Shown: one piece after another, positions 34,267-41,974 of the stretch
Layout of the letters: the number at the start of each line of letters is the position of its first letter
Numbering within the stretch: the first letter of the stretch is position 1
Assembly: GCF_030657435.1 (NCBI RefSeq)
Contig: NZ_JAUTWS010000025.1
Location: 1 to 64,000, forward strand
Source: Paracraurococcus lichenis
GTDB taxonomy: Bacteria; Pseudomonadota; Alphaproteobacteria; Acetobacterales; Acetobacteraceae
Direction: 5' to 3'
Length of the DNA: 64,000 nt
Program-made: the position numbers and the translations under genes
The notes under the pieces: model-generated
What the model was told of the DNA's origin: nothing
What the model saw: the letters and a program-made list of their open reading frames with translations, nothing else
Databases searched by the model: none

Positions 34267-34309
34267 ACGCAGACGGGGGCACCGGCCGGGCCGGTGCCCC
34301 CGTCTGCGT
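34267..34309. terminator. Bidirectional terminator between leuA and nepR
   Basis: A perfect 20-bp stem (ACGCAGACGGGGGCACCGGC and its complement) with a 3-base loop, located between convergent leuA and nepR. No long T tract follows on either strand, but the stem is exceptionally stable. Confidence 0.75.
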
Positions 34310-34374
34310 CAGGGACCGCCGCAAGGGCGGATCCGCCCGGGGCGCGGCACCGATCGCCGCCGGTGCCGCCCGCC

Positions 34375-34575
34375 CTATTCGTCGTTCTTCTTCTGCCGGT
34401 CTTCCTCGATCATCCGGAGCAAGGCTTCCGGGATCGGTTCTTTCGCGACCGTGTCATAGAGTTGGTGCAGCCCGCACCGCAACCACAGGTCGAAGGCGCC
34501 GTCCACCGCCTCGCTCTCCTGTTCCGTGCCGGCCTTGGCCGGATCGTTCTGCTTCTTCTGGTCCGTCTTGCCCAT
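34375..34575 (-). CDS. nepR: Anti-sigma factor NepR
   Basis: The 66-residue protein has the NepR core: AFDLWLRCGLHQLYDTVAKE (about 27-46) then PIPEALLRMIEEDRQ. NepR binds and holds the sigma factor EcfG in unstressed cells; phosphorylated PhyR removes it. It lies directly downstream of ecfG, and phyR is 1.3 kb away. The ATG at 34575 gives a family-like length; an in-frame ATG at 34641 next to the ecfG stop would add 22 residues but lacks a ribosome binding site. Confidence 0.9.
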   Translation of the reverse strand: MGKTDQKKQNDPAKAGTEQESEAVDGAFDLWLRCGLHQLYDTVAKEPIPEALLRMIEEDRQKKNDE

Positions 34576-34647
34576 TGCCGCTGCCGAGTAAGACGGGCTG
34601 GCGGCGGGCCGCTCCAGGACCGCCGCCGAACTCCGCATCATGGCACA

Positions 34648-35250
34648 CTAGACTCCGGCGCGGAGTTCGCCAATGCCAATGATATCGGAACGCTCCGCCC
34701 GCGGCACCTGCCGCTCGGACCGCTCCTCGCCGGCCAGCCAGGTCTGCAACTGGCGGCGGGCGCGGAAGACGCGGCTCTTGGCGGTGCCCACCGCGCAGCC
34801 GGTCGCCTCGGCCACCTCCTCGTAGGACAGGCCCTGCAGCACCACCATGAACAGTGCCTCGCGCTGGTCCGCCGGCAGCCGGCCGAGGGCGCGGCTGAGC
34901 TCCTTCAGCACCATCCGGTCCTCATGCGCGGCGCCGACCGCGAAGGCCGACATCGGCAGGTCCTCGATGTCGGTGGTCTCGCGCTGCTTGCGGAGGGTGG
35001 AGATGAAGCGGTTGCGCAGAATGCGATGCATCCAGGCGGCGAAATTGGTGCCGGGCGTGAAGCTCTCCTGCGCGGCCAGGGCATTGGCGACCGCATCCTG
35101 CACCAGGTCCTCGGCGGCGGCGCGGTTGCGGGTCAGGGCGAGCGCCTGGACGCGGAGCTTGGGGAGAAGAGAGACGAGCTGGTCGTGGAATTCCTTGCTC
35201 GCACGGCCACCGCGCTGCGGCTTCGTCTGGGTCGTGGTCATGCCGTCCAT
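34648..35250 (-). CDS. ecfG: General stress sigma factor EcfG
   Basis: The 200-residue ECF sigma factor has region 2 with RNRAAAEDLVQDAVANALAA (about 41-60) and TNFAAWMHRILRNRFISTLR, and region 4 with LPADQREALFMVVLQGLSYE (about 121-140) and ATGCAVGTAKSRVFRARRQL. These are typical of EcfG (ECF15), which directs the alphaproteobacterial general stress regulon. It is followed by nepR and preceded by a second ECF gene. The ATG at 35250 has GAGGGG 8 bp upstream. Confidence 0.92.
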   Translation of the reverse strand: MDGMTTTQTKPQRGGRASKEFHDQLVSLLPKLRVQALALTRNRAAAEDLVQDAVANALAAQESFTPGTNFAAWMHRILRNRFISTLRKQRETTDIEDLPMSAFAVGAAHEDRMVLKELSRALGRLPADQREALFMVVLQGLSYEEVAEATGCAVGTAKSRVFRARRQLQTWLAGEERSERQVPRAERSDIIGIGELRAGV

Positions 35251-35318
35251 CGGTGCATCCCCTCTTGAGATCTGCAGACCAATGATCGCCAAGGCGGCAG
35301 GGTTGCATCGCGGCGGCG

Positions 35319-35822
35319 TTATGCTGTCACACGACCGAGAGCGGCAGCAAGCAGCTTGCGGGCGCGCGACACGCGCGCCTTCATGGTGCCGATCGGAACG
35401 CCGCAGATCTCCGCGGCCTCCTGGTGCGACAGGCCCTGCGCGCCGACCAGGATCACGGCTTCGCGCAGCAACGGCGGCAGTTCCTTCAGCGCGCGCGCGA
35501 GGTCGCGCATCTGCCCGGGCGTCTCCTGCGCGGGCGGCGCGGGTTCCTCCGGCACGGCATCGCGCAACCGCACCGTCTCCCGCTTCCGTGCGCGCAATTC
35601 CTCATGGAAAATATTGCGTACGACGGCTAGGCACCAGGCGCGGAGGTCGGTCACCCGCTCCTCCTGCGCGTCCAGGCTGCGCAGGGTGCGGGCCAGCGCC
35701 TCCTGCACCAGGTCGTCGGCCTGCGCCGCATTGCCGCAGAGGAATCGCGCGAAGGCCCGAAGTTCAGGCAACAATTCCGCGAGGGCGCTTCGCAGTCCCG
35801 TATCCGTGGCTTGTTCGGTCAC
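35319..35822 (-). CDS. Second ECF sigma factor (EcfG-like)
   Basis: The 167-residue protein has region 2 (AAQADDLVQEALARTLRSLD, about 32-51; LRAWCLAVVRNIFHEELRAR) and region 4 (LPPLLREAVILVGAQGLSHQ, about 114; EAAEICGVPIGTMKARVSRA). No ATG is available near the start of homology; the GTG at 35822 gives a full region 2 and is the best candidate, though its ribosome binding site is weak. It diverges from phyR and lies on the same strand as ecfG and nepR. It probably belongs to the same stress circuit. Confidence 0.85.
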   Translation of the reverse strand: MTEQATDTGLRSALAELLPELRAFARFLCGNAAQADDLVQEALARTLRSLDAQEERVTDLRAWCLAVVRNIFHEELRARKRETVRLRDAVPEEPAPPAQETPGQMRDLARALKELPPLLREAVILVGAQGLSHQEAAEICGVPIGTMKARVSRARKLLAAALGRVTA

Positions 35823-35915
35823 CCGGCGCTCAATATCAACCTTGTCGTATCCCAGCGAGGATGTCGGGCTTGTGCGCAGGATGACAACCCGAAGAGCGGT
35901 CGAGGCCTGACAGGA

Positions 35916-36671
35916 ATGAGTGCAATGGACCGTGGTGCACTGATCCGTGCACTGCCCTATGCGCGCCGCTATGCGCGCGCGCTGACCGGCAGCCAGGCGC
36001 GCGGCGACGAGGTCGTGGCGGATGCCCTGCGGGAGGTGCTGGCGGATCCGCCCGGCGACCTCGCGCAGGACACGGCCGCGCGGACCGCCCTCTACGGCGC
36101 CATCGGCGACCGGGTGCGCGGCACCGCGCCGGCGGCCCCGGTCGATCTCTCCGACATGTCGCTGATGCAGCGCATGCTGCTGCTGCTGACCGCGCTGGAG
36201 GAGCAGCCGCTGACCGCTGCGGCCGCTGCCTGCCGCATCCCGCCCGCGACGGCGGAACTGGAACTGCGCCTTGCGCGCGACGGCCTGCGCACCGGCGTCG
36301 CCACCCGCGTCCTGATCATCGAGGACGAGCCGATCATCGCCCTCGACATCCAGGAACTGGTGGAGCGCTGCGGCCACAGCGTGGTCGGCATCGCCGCGAC
36401 CGAGGCCGAGGCGGTGGCGATCGCCGAGGCGGAGAAGCCCGGCCTGGTGCTGGCCGACATCAACCTCGGCGCCGGGGGCGACGGGGCCAGCGCGGTCGCG
36501 CATATCCTCAAGCGCCTGACCCTGCCGGTGATCTTCGTCACCGCCTATCCGGAGCGCCTGCTGACCGGCGAGGCGGTGGAGCCCGCCTTCGTCATCACCA
36601 AGCCCTTCGACCCGACCACCCTCGCGGTCGCGACCTACCAGGCGGTGACCCGCGGCGTGCGACCGTTGTGA
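35916..36671 (+). CDS. phyR: Response regulator PhyR
   Basis: The 251-residue protein joins an N-terminal sigma-like domain (LIRALPYARRYARALTGSQA, about 9-28; LSDMSLMQRMLLLLTALEEQ) to a C-terminal receiver domain (RVLIIEDEPIIALDIQELVE, about 130-149; phosphoacceptor Asp in VLADINLGAGGDG, about 180; the conserved Lys in VITKPFDPTTL, about 230). Phosphorylated PhyR captures NepR and frees EcfG. No partner histidine kinase is in the window. The start may be the ATG at 35916 or, with better spacing from AGGA, that at 35925. Confidence 0.93.
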   Translation: MSAMDRGALIRALPYARRYARALTGSQARGDEVVADALREVLADPPGDLAQDTAARTALYGAIGDRVRGTAPAAPVDLSDMSLMQRMLLLLTALEEQPLTAAAAACRIPPATAELELRLARDGLRTGVATRVLIIEDEPIIALDIQELVERCGHSVVGIAATEAEAVAIAEAEKPGLVLADINLGAGGDGASAVAHILKRLTLPVIFVTAYPERLLTGEAVEPAFVITKPFDPTTLAVATYQAVTRGVRPL

Positions 36672-36752
36672 GTGTCTTCCCGGTTCGTTGAGCTTCGGCA
36701 ACCGCAACGGCCGGATGGCGTTCTGCGGCCGTCAACGTCGCGGAGGATGCCC

Positions 36753-36917
36753 ATGCTCTACTGGACCCTGATCTTCCTCGTCATCGCCCTGGTGGCCGGA
36801 CTCTTCGGCTTCGGCGGCATCGCCTCGGCCTCGGCCGGCATCGCCAAGATCCTCTTCGCCATCTTCCTCGTGCTCTTCCTGGTCTCGCTGATCTTCGGCG
36901 CGGTCCGCGGGGTCTGA
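36753..36917 (+). CDS. DUF1328 small membrane protein
   Basis: The 54-residue protein is almost wholly hydrophobic, with two membrane helices: MLYWTLIFLVIALVAGLFGF and AKILFAIFLVLFLVSLIFGA, split by the Gly/Ser/Ala turn GGIASASAG. This is the DUF1328 pattern. Such genes are often stress-induced in alphaproteobacteria, and the location after phyR fits this; a possible EcfG-like promoter (GCAAC-N16-CGTT) lies upstream with one mismatch from the -35 consensus. GGAGG precedes the ATG at 36753 by 7 bp. Confidence 0.85.
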   Translation: MLYWTLIFLVIALVAGLFGFGGIASASAGIAKILFAIFLVLFLVSLIFGAVRGV

Positions 36918-36930
36918 CGGGGGACGGAGG

Positions 36931-37584
36931 ATGCGGCGGCGCGCGGCGCTGATCCTGGCGGGGCTGGCGCTGCCAGCCGCCGCGCGGGCGCAGGGCTCCG
37001 CGCCGCGGCCGCGCGGCGAGCTCTGGTTCGACCCGACCCAGCTCCCCTCCTTCACCGGGACGGTGGAGCGCTACCTGCCCAACCCCCGCGGGGAGACCGA
37101 TGCGCTGATTTTCCGTGAGGGGCCGCAGATCGTCTTCCCGCCCGATGTCGCGGATGCCGTGCGGCAGGCCGCGCCCGCCGGCCGGCCCCTCGTCGTCTGG
37201 GGCATCCGCGCGCGCAACGCGCCGGTGATCACCATGCTGGCCTTCGCGCCCGCCAGCGACCAGCCGCCGACCGTGGTCGACCGTCTCTACTGGCGGCTCG
37301 GCGGCCGCCTGCCGCAGGAGCGGGCGACGCAGCTCACCGTCTCCGGCACGGTGAAGCAGCCCTACTACGCCCCGCAGGGCGAGGTGGCCGGCGCCATCCT
37401 CGAGGACGGCACCGTCGTGCTGGTGCCGCAGGGCACTGCCGAGGGCGTGAAGGACCTGCTGAAGGCGGGCGCGACGCTCACCGCTGAAGGCATGGGGCAG
37501 GCCGGTGAGGGCGGCCGCGCCCTGCTCGCCGGCGCGCTCGGCGAGAGCCCCGAGGCGCTGAAGCCGATCGCCCCGCCGCGCTGA
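36931..37584 (+). CDS. Exported protein of unknown function
   Basis: The 217-residue product has a signal peptide (MRRRAALILAGLALPAAARA, cleavage after ARA near 20). The mature part opens with GELWFDPTQLPSFTGTVERY and contains a beta-rich section LTVSGTVKQPYYAPQGEVAG that could form an OB-like barrel; the end reads VKDLLKAGATLTAEG. No family is recognised. It lies 13 bp after the DUF1328 gene and 7 bp before the ABC transporter gene, so all three may be one transcript. Confidence 0.7.
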   Translation: MRRRAALILAGLALPAAARAQGSAPRPRGELWFDPTQLPSFTGTVERYLPNPRGETDALIFREGPQIVFPPDVADAVRQAAPAGRPLVVWGIRARNAPVITMLAFAPASDQPPTVVDRLYWRLGGRLPQERATQLTVSGTVKQPYYAPQGEVAGAILEDGTVVLVPQGTAEGVKDLLKAGATLTAEGMGQAGEGGRALLAGALGESPEALKPIAPPR

Positions 37585-37591
37585 GGCCACC

Positions 37592-39433
37592 ATGACACCG
37601 ACCGATCCCCCGCCGGACCCGAGGCCGGACGGCTTCCTGCGCCGTTTCGCCAGGCTCTCCGCCCTCTACTTCAACGGCGACCAGAAATGGCGCGCGCGCG
37701 GGCTGGCCGCCGGCGTGCTCGGCCTGACGTTGCTGCAGATCCTCGTCCAGGTGCGGTTCAACATCTGGAACCGCGACTTCTTCAACGCGCTCGAGAACCG
37801 CGACCGCGACGCCTTCTTCGGCCAGATGGGGCTGTTCCTCGGCCTCACCCTCGCCAGCATGGTGACCGCGGTCTACCAGCTCTATGTCCGGCAATTGCTG
37901 CAGCTTCACTGGCGGGAATGGCTGGTCTTCCGGCTGCAGCGCCGCTGGCTGGAGAATGGCCGGCACTACCAGCTCAACTTCCTCGACGGCGCGGCCGACA
38001 ACCCGGACCAGCGCATCAGCGAGAATACCCGCGCCGCCACCGCCATGGCGGTGGACCTCGCGGTCGGGCTCGTCACCTCGGTCCTGATGCTCCTCTCCTT
38101 CGTCGGCATCCTCTGGACCCTGTCGGGCCCGCTGCATGTCGCCCTCGACGCGACCGAGTTCGACATCCCGGGCTACATGGTCTTCGCCGCGCTGCTCTAC
38201 GCCTTCATCGGCAGCTTCCTGACCTGGCGCATCGGCGGGCCGATGGTCGAGGCGAATATCCGCCGCAACGAGGCCGAGAGCGACCACCGCTTCGCCCTGG
38301 TGCGGCTGCGCGAGAGCAGCGAGGGCGTCGCGCTGATCCGCGGCGAGGCGGACGAGGAGCGCGGGCTGCGCCAGGCCTTCGGGCATGTGGTGCAGGTGAT
38401 GCGCGACCTGATGCGCAGCGAGCGCAACCTGATGTGGCTGACCAGCGCCTATGGCATGCTGCTGACGGTCTTCCCGGTGCTGGTGGCGAGCCCGCGCTTC
38501 TTCTCGGGCGCCATCACCCTCGGCGTGCTGATGCAGATCTCCTCCGCCTTCGGGCAGGTGACGACGAGCCTCAACTGGTTCGTGGACAACTTCCCCCGCC
38601 TCGCCGACTGGCGCAGCCATGTGGAACGGGTGGTCGAGCTGGAGGACACGCTCGAGGCCGAGCAACTCGCCGAGGTCGAGGGCGGAATTGCGGTGGTCGA
38701 GGATCCGGGCGCGGCGGCGCTGGTCTTCCGCGACCTGCAGATCGCGCAATCCGACGGCAGCACCCTGATCGCCGAGGCCAATGCCGAGATCGCGGCCGGC
38801 GAGAAGGTGCTGATCGTCGGCGAGAGCGGGACGGGCAAGTCCACCCTGTTCCGCGCCATCGCCGGCCTCTGGCCCTGGGGCCGGGGCGAGATCCGCATCC
38901 CGCCGCGCGCGCAGATGATGTTCATGCCGCAGCGGCCCTACCTGCCGCTCGGGACCCTCGCCGCCGCGCTGGCCTATCCGGAGCCGCCCAAGCGCTTCGC
39001 GCGCGCGGCGCAGGCGGCGGCGCTGACGCGCTGCGGGCTCGAACACCTGGTGCCGCGGCTCGACGAGACGGAGCGCTGGGACCGCATCCTCTCGCTCGGC
39101 GAGCAGCAGCGGCTCGCCTTCGCCCGCCTGTTGCTGCACCGGCCGCGCTGGGTCTTCATGGACGAGGCGACGGCCGCCCTCGACGAGGCCAACCAGGACG
39201 CGATGATGCGGCTGTTCCCGGAGGAACTGGCCGGCAGCGCGCTGCTCTCGATCGGCCACCGGCCGGGACTCGATGCCTATCACGACCGTACGCTGACCCT
39301 GGTGCGCGGCACCGAGGGGGCGCGGCTGACGGCCCGTCGCCGCCGCGCGGCGCCGGCGCGGGGCGGCGAGGGCGCGCCGGGGCCGGCGGCGGGTAGCGGC
39401 GGGCTGCGGCGGCTGCTGCGGGGTGCGCGGTAG
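37592..39433 (+). CDS. ABC transporter, fused permease/ATPase (SbmA/YddA type)
   Basis: The 613-residue protein combines an N-terminal membrane domain with about six helices (LAAGVLGLTLLQILVQVRFN, LVTSVLMLLSFVGILWTLSG, YMVFAALLYAFIGSFLTWRI) and a C-terminal ATPase. The ATPase has Walker A GESGTGKST (about 411), signature LSLGEQQRLAFARLL (about 508) and Walker B RWVFMDEATAALDEA (about 525). The membrane domain resembles SbmA/BacA/YddA and ABCD-type exporters (EWLVFRLQRRWLENGRHYQL), which move peptides, vitamins or acyl-CoA. The substrate cannot be told. The Arg/Ala/Gly-rich C-terminal 40 residues look disordered. Confidence 0.9.
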   Translation: MTPTDPPPDPRPDGFLRRFARLSALYFNGDQKWRARGLAAGVLGLTLLQILVQVRFNIWNRDFFNALENRDRDAFFGQMGLFLGLTLASMVTAVYQLYVRQLLQLHWREWLVFRLQRRWLENGRHYQLNFLDGAADNPDQRISENTRAATAMAVDLAVGLVTSVLMLLSFVGILWTLSGPLHVALDATEFDIPGYMVFAALLYAFIGSFLTWRIGGPMVEANIRRNEAESDHRFALVRLRESSEGVALIRGEADEERGLRQAFGHVVQVMRDLMRSERNLMWLTSAYGMLLTVFPVLVASPRFFSGAITLGVLMQISSAFGQVTTSLNWFVDNFPRLADWRSHVERVVELEDTLEAEQLAEVEGGIAVVEDPGAAALVFRDLQIAQSDGSTLIAEANAEIAAGEKVLIVGESGTGKSTLFRAIAGLWPWGRGEIRIPPRAQMMFMPQRPYLPLGTLAAALAYPEPPKRFARAAQAAALTRCGLEHLVPRLDETERWDRILSLGEQQRLAFARLLLHRPRWVFMDEATAALDEANQDAMMRLFPEELAGSALLSIGHRPGLDAYHDRTLTLVRGTEGARLTARRRRAAPARGGEGAPGPAAGSGGLRRLLRGAR

Positions 39434-39439
39434 GGGCGC

Positions 39440-39622
39440 TCAGTCGTCCCTGCCGCCGGGCGTCTCGTCCGTGACGCCCGGCCGGTCGGGGTAGAGGTCC
39501 GAAGGCACCTTCGCCTTCGGGTTCTGCGTCCGGTTTCCCTGCTGGACCTTCTCGGCGGTGGTGGGGGAGGCGGGGTCGGCGGTGTTCATCCGCTCGCGGT
39601 TCCCGGTCGGCGACTCGGCCAT
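39440..39622 (-). CDS. Small hydrophilic protein of unknown function
   Basis: The 60-residue product (MAESPTGNRERMNTADPASP at the start) is rich in Pro, Thr, Asn and Asp and appears disordered. CAGGAGA lies about 6 bp before the ATG at 39622, supporting translation. It overlaps no other gene and diverges from the antitoxin gene. No family is known to me. Confidence 0.55.
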   Translation of the reverse strand: MAESPTGNRERMNTADPASPTTAEKVQQGNRTQNPKAKVPSDLYPDRPGVTDETPGGRDD

Positions 39623-39685
39623 GCGCTGTCTCCTGCTGTCGGTGGGGGAACGCGGCGGCGGCGCGGAAGTGCTACGGTCCGGACC

Positions 39686-39892
39686 ATGACGGAGCCGGAG
39701 GAGGAGTTGCCGCCCGAGGCCGCGGCCGCGCTGCTCGGCCTGTCGCGCCTGGCATTGCAGCGCCTGCTGGATCGCGGGCTGCTGCCCGGCCTCGGCCGCG
39801 CGGCGCTGCTGGCCTGGCGCGACCGGCAGGCGGCGGTCCGGCGCGATGCGCTCGCCGCGCTGGCCCGGCTCTCGGCGGCACATGACCTCTGA
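39686..39892 (+). CDS. Antitoxin with excisionase-like DNA-binding helix
   Basis: The 68-residue protein has a helix-turn-helix of the excisionase/MerR-like kind: EAAAALLGLSRLALQRLLDR (about 11-30) followed by GLLPGLGRAALLAWRDRQAA. It overlaps the PIN-domain gene by 11 bp. The order small DNA-binding protein then PIN protein is that of a type II toxin-antitoxin pair, in which it would bind its own promoter and neutralise the toxin. Confidence 0.72.
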   Translation: MTEPEEELPPEAAAALLGLSRLALQRLLDRGLLPGLGRAALLAWRDRQAAVRRDALAALARLSAAHDL

Positions 39893-40478
39893 CCCGCCTG
39901 CCGTCGCGCTGCTCGATGCCTGCGTGCTGTTCCGCGGTCGGGTGACGGACCTGCTGCTGCATCTGGCGGAGGCCAGGCTGTTCGAGCCCGCCTGGTCGCC
40001 CACCATCGCGGCGGAGTGGACGCGTGGCCTCGCGCGCCGCCGCGGCGTGACGGCCGTGGCGATCGAGGCCCGCGCGGCGCTGCTGGACGCCGCCTTCCCC
40101 GCCGCAGCGTGCACCCCCGATCCGGCGCTGGTCGAGGCGGTTGCCGACCGCTGCCGCAACGCGGCGCAGCGAAAGGACGCGCATGTGGTCGCGGCGGCGC
40201 TGGCGGCCGGGGCGCGCTCGATCGTGACGGAGAACACCGCCGACATGCCGCCCCGGCTGCTCACGGGATTCGGGCTGCACGCGCTGCGGCCGGATGAATT
40301 CTGCGCGGGCCTCCTGGCGGCGGCGCCGGCGAAGGTCCGCGCGGCGCTCGACCGGCACCGCGCCGGGCTGCCCCCGCCGCAGGATGCGCCGGAGGGCTAC
40401 CGCGCCCTGCTGGCGAGCCGGAGGCTCTCCCTGCCGCGGACCGCGGCGCTGCTGGCGGCGCCGCCTATCCCAGCCTGA
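39882..40478 (+). CDS. PIN-domain ribonuclease toxin
   Basis: The 198-residue protein has the PIN-domain acidic residues: Asp in VALLDACVLFRG (about residue 12), Glu in TIAAEWTRGL (about 47), and Asp in RKDAHVVAAALAAGARSIVT (about 96) followed by EN. PIN toxins cleave RNA with magnesium. It has a longer C-terminal helical part than the smallest VapC proteins, resembling the PIN_3 group. It is translated from a start inside the end of the antitoxin gene. Its end overlaps the convergent rnhA by 14 bp. Confidence 0.8.
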   Translation: MTSDPPAVALLDACVLFRGRVTDLLLHLAEARLFEPAWSPTIAAEWTRGLARRRGVTAVAIEARAALLDAAFPAAACTPDPALVEAVADRCRNAAQRKDAHVVAAALAAGARSIVTENTADMPPRLLTGFGLHALRPDEFCAGLLAAAPAKVRAALDRHRAGLPPPQDAPEGYRALLASRRLSLPRTAALLAAPPIPA

Positions 40479-40935
40479 GCCTTGCCTCGGTCGCCAGCCG
40501 GTCCGCCCGTTCGTTCATCGGGTCGCCGGCATGGCCGCGCACCCATTTCCACTCGACCTCGTGCGGCTTGGCCGCGGCCAGCAGGCGCTGCCACAGCTCC
40601 ATGTTCGCCACCGGGTCCTTGGCCGCGTTGCGCCAGTTGTTGCGCACCCAGCCATTGATCCAGCGGCTGATGCCGTTGCGGACATATTCGCTGTCGGTGT
40701 GCAGCACCACTTTGCAGGGGCGCTTCAGCGCCTCCAGCGCGCTGATCGCCGCCGTCAGCTCCATGCGGTTGTTGGTCGTGGCCGGGTCGCCGCCCGAAAG
40801 CTCCCGCTCGACCTCGCCGTATCGCAGGATCGCCGCCCAGCCGCCCGGGCCCGGGTTCGGCTTGCAGCCGCCATCGGTCCAGATCTCGACCGACTGCCGC
40901 TCCTCAGGCGCCAAGGGAGGCCGCTCCGGTGGCAT
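40465..40935 (-). CDS. rnhA: Ribonuclease HI
   Basis: The 156-residue enzyme cuts RNA in RNA-DNA hybrids. All catalytic acidic residues are visible: VEIWTDGGCKPNPGPGGWAA (Asp about 20), NNRMELTAAISALEAL (Glu about 58), VVLHTDSEYVRNGI (Asp about 80) and the C-terminal GDPMNERADRLATEA (Asp about 144). Basic region WVRNNWRNAAKDPVAN is present. Its start overlaps the end of thrB by 32 bp on the same strand, implying co-translation. Confidence 0.95.
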   Translation of the reverse strand: MPPERPPLAPEERQSVEIWTDGGCKPNPGPGGWAAILRYGEVERELSGGDPATTNNRMELTAAISALEALKRPCKVVLHTDSEYVRNGISRWINGWVRNNWRNAAKDPVANMELWQRLLAAAKPHEVEWKWVRGHAGDPMNERADRLATEARLRLG

Positions 40936-41881
40936 GCGCGAAGAAGCGCAGCTTGCGCAGGTATTCCAGCGGATCCTTACGGGTCACCAGCGCGCCCGCC
41001 GGCGTCGCCGTCCAGTCATAGAGGCGGGTCAGCAGGAAGCGGATCGCGGCGCCGCGGCACAGCACCGGCAGCGCCGCCCGCTCCGCCGCCGAGAGCGGCC
41101 GCAGCTTCTGATAGGCCGAGAGCAGGGCATGCGCCTTGGTCACGTTGTAGGATCCGTCCGGCTCGAAGCACCAGGCATTCAGGCAGACCGCGATGTCGTA
41201 GGCCAGCAGGTCGGTGCAGGCGAAGTAGAAGTCGATCAGGCCGGAGACGCGCGGGCCGCCCTCGGCATCGAGGAAGAAGACGTTGTCCGGGAAGAGGTCG
41301 GCATGGATCTGCCCGGTCGGCAGCACCCCCTCCGCCGGCCAGGCCGCCCGGATGGCGGCCAGCGCCGCATCGAGTTCCGCGACCAGCCCGGGCTGCACCG
41401 CGTCGCCCCCCGGCCGGCAGCGCTCCAGCAGCGGGCCCCAGGAGGCGGGGCCGAGGCCGTTCGGCCGGACCTCGTCGAAATCGGCGCCGGCCAGGTGCAG
41501 CCGCGCCAGCGCCGCGCCGAGCGGCGCGCAATGCTCCGGCCGGACGCGCCGCGGCCAGACGCCGGGGAGGAAGGTACAGATCGCCGCCGGCCGCCCCGCC
41601 AGGCTGCGCAGCGCCTGGCCGTCCCGCGCCTTCACCGGCAGCGGGCAGTCGATCCCGCGCGCCGCCAGGTGCTCCATCAGCGCCAGGAACCAGGGCAGCT
41701 CGCGCGGGTCCACCCGCCTCTCGTAGAGGGTCAGGATGAAGTCGCCGGCCTCGGTCTTGAGGGCATAGTTCGAGTTCTCGACGCCCTCCGCGATGCCGCG
41801 GAAGGCGCGGAGCGCGCCGAGGGGGTAGTCGGCGAGGAAGGCGCGCAGCGCCTCGTCCGTGACTTCGGTATAGACGGCCAT
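40904..41881 (-). CDS. thrB: Homoserine kinase (ThrB, aminoglycoside-phosphotransferase fold)
   Basis: The 325-residue protein is the alphaproteobacterial ThrB type with an APH-like kinase fold. It phosphorylates homoserine on the way to threonine. Visible are the N-terminal MAVYTEVTDEALRAFLADYP, the glycine-containing loop GIAEGVENSNYALKTEAGDF (about 29-48), the catalytic loop GQIHADLFPDNVFF (about 190) and the metal-binding GLIDFYFACTDLLAYDIAVC (about 214). The order ispH, thrB, rnhA on one strand is common in this class. Confidence 0.95.
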   Translation of the reverse strand: MAVYTEVTDEALRAFLADYPLGALRAFRGIAEGVENSNYALKTEAGDFILTLYERRVDPRELPWFLALMEHLAARGIDCPLPVKARDGQALRSLAGRPAAICTFLPGVWPRRVRPEHCAPLGAALARLHLAGADFDEVRPNGLGPASWGPLLERCRPGGDAVQPGLVAELDAALAAIRAAWPAEGVLPTGQIHADLFPDNVFFLDAEGGPRVSGLIDFYFACTDLLAYDIAVCLNAWCFEPDGSYNVTKAHALLSAYQKLRPLSAAERAALPVLCRGAAIRFLLTRLYDWTATPAGALVTRKDPLEYLRKLRFFAHATGAASLGA

Positions 41882-41974
41882 GCCGGCGCTTCTAACGCGA
41901 CCGTGCGCGCGCGCCCATGGGCTGTTGCAGGCCGCCCCGATTCGGGGCTTCGCGTGCTCCGCTGCGGGGCCGCG

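Noticed and set aside
36700..36752. EcfG-type promoter before the DUF1328 gene
   Set aside because: The -35 is GCAAC rather than GGAAC. The spacing to CGTT is right, but one mismatch in five bases makes this too weak for a separate feature.
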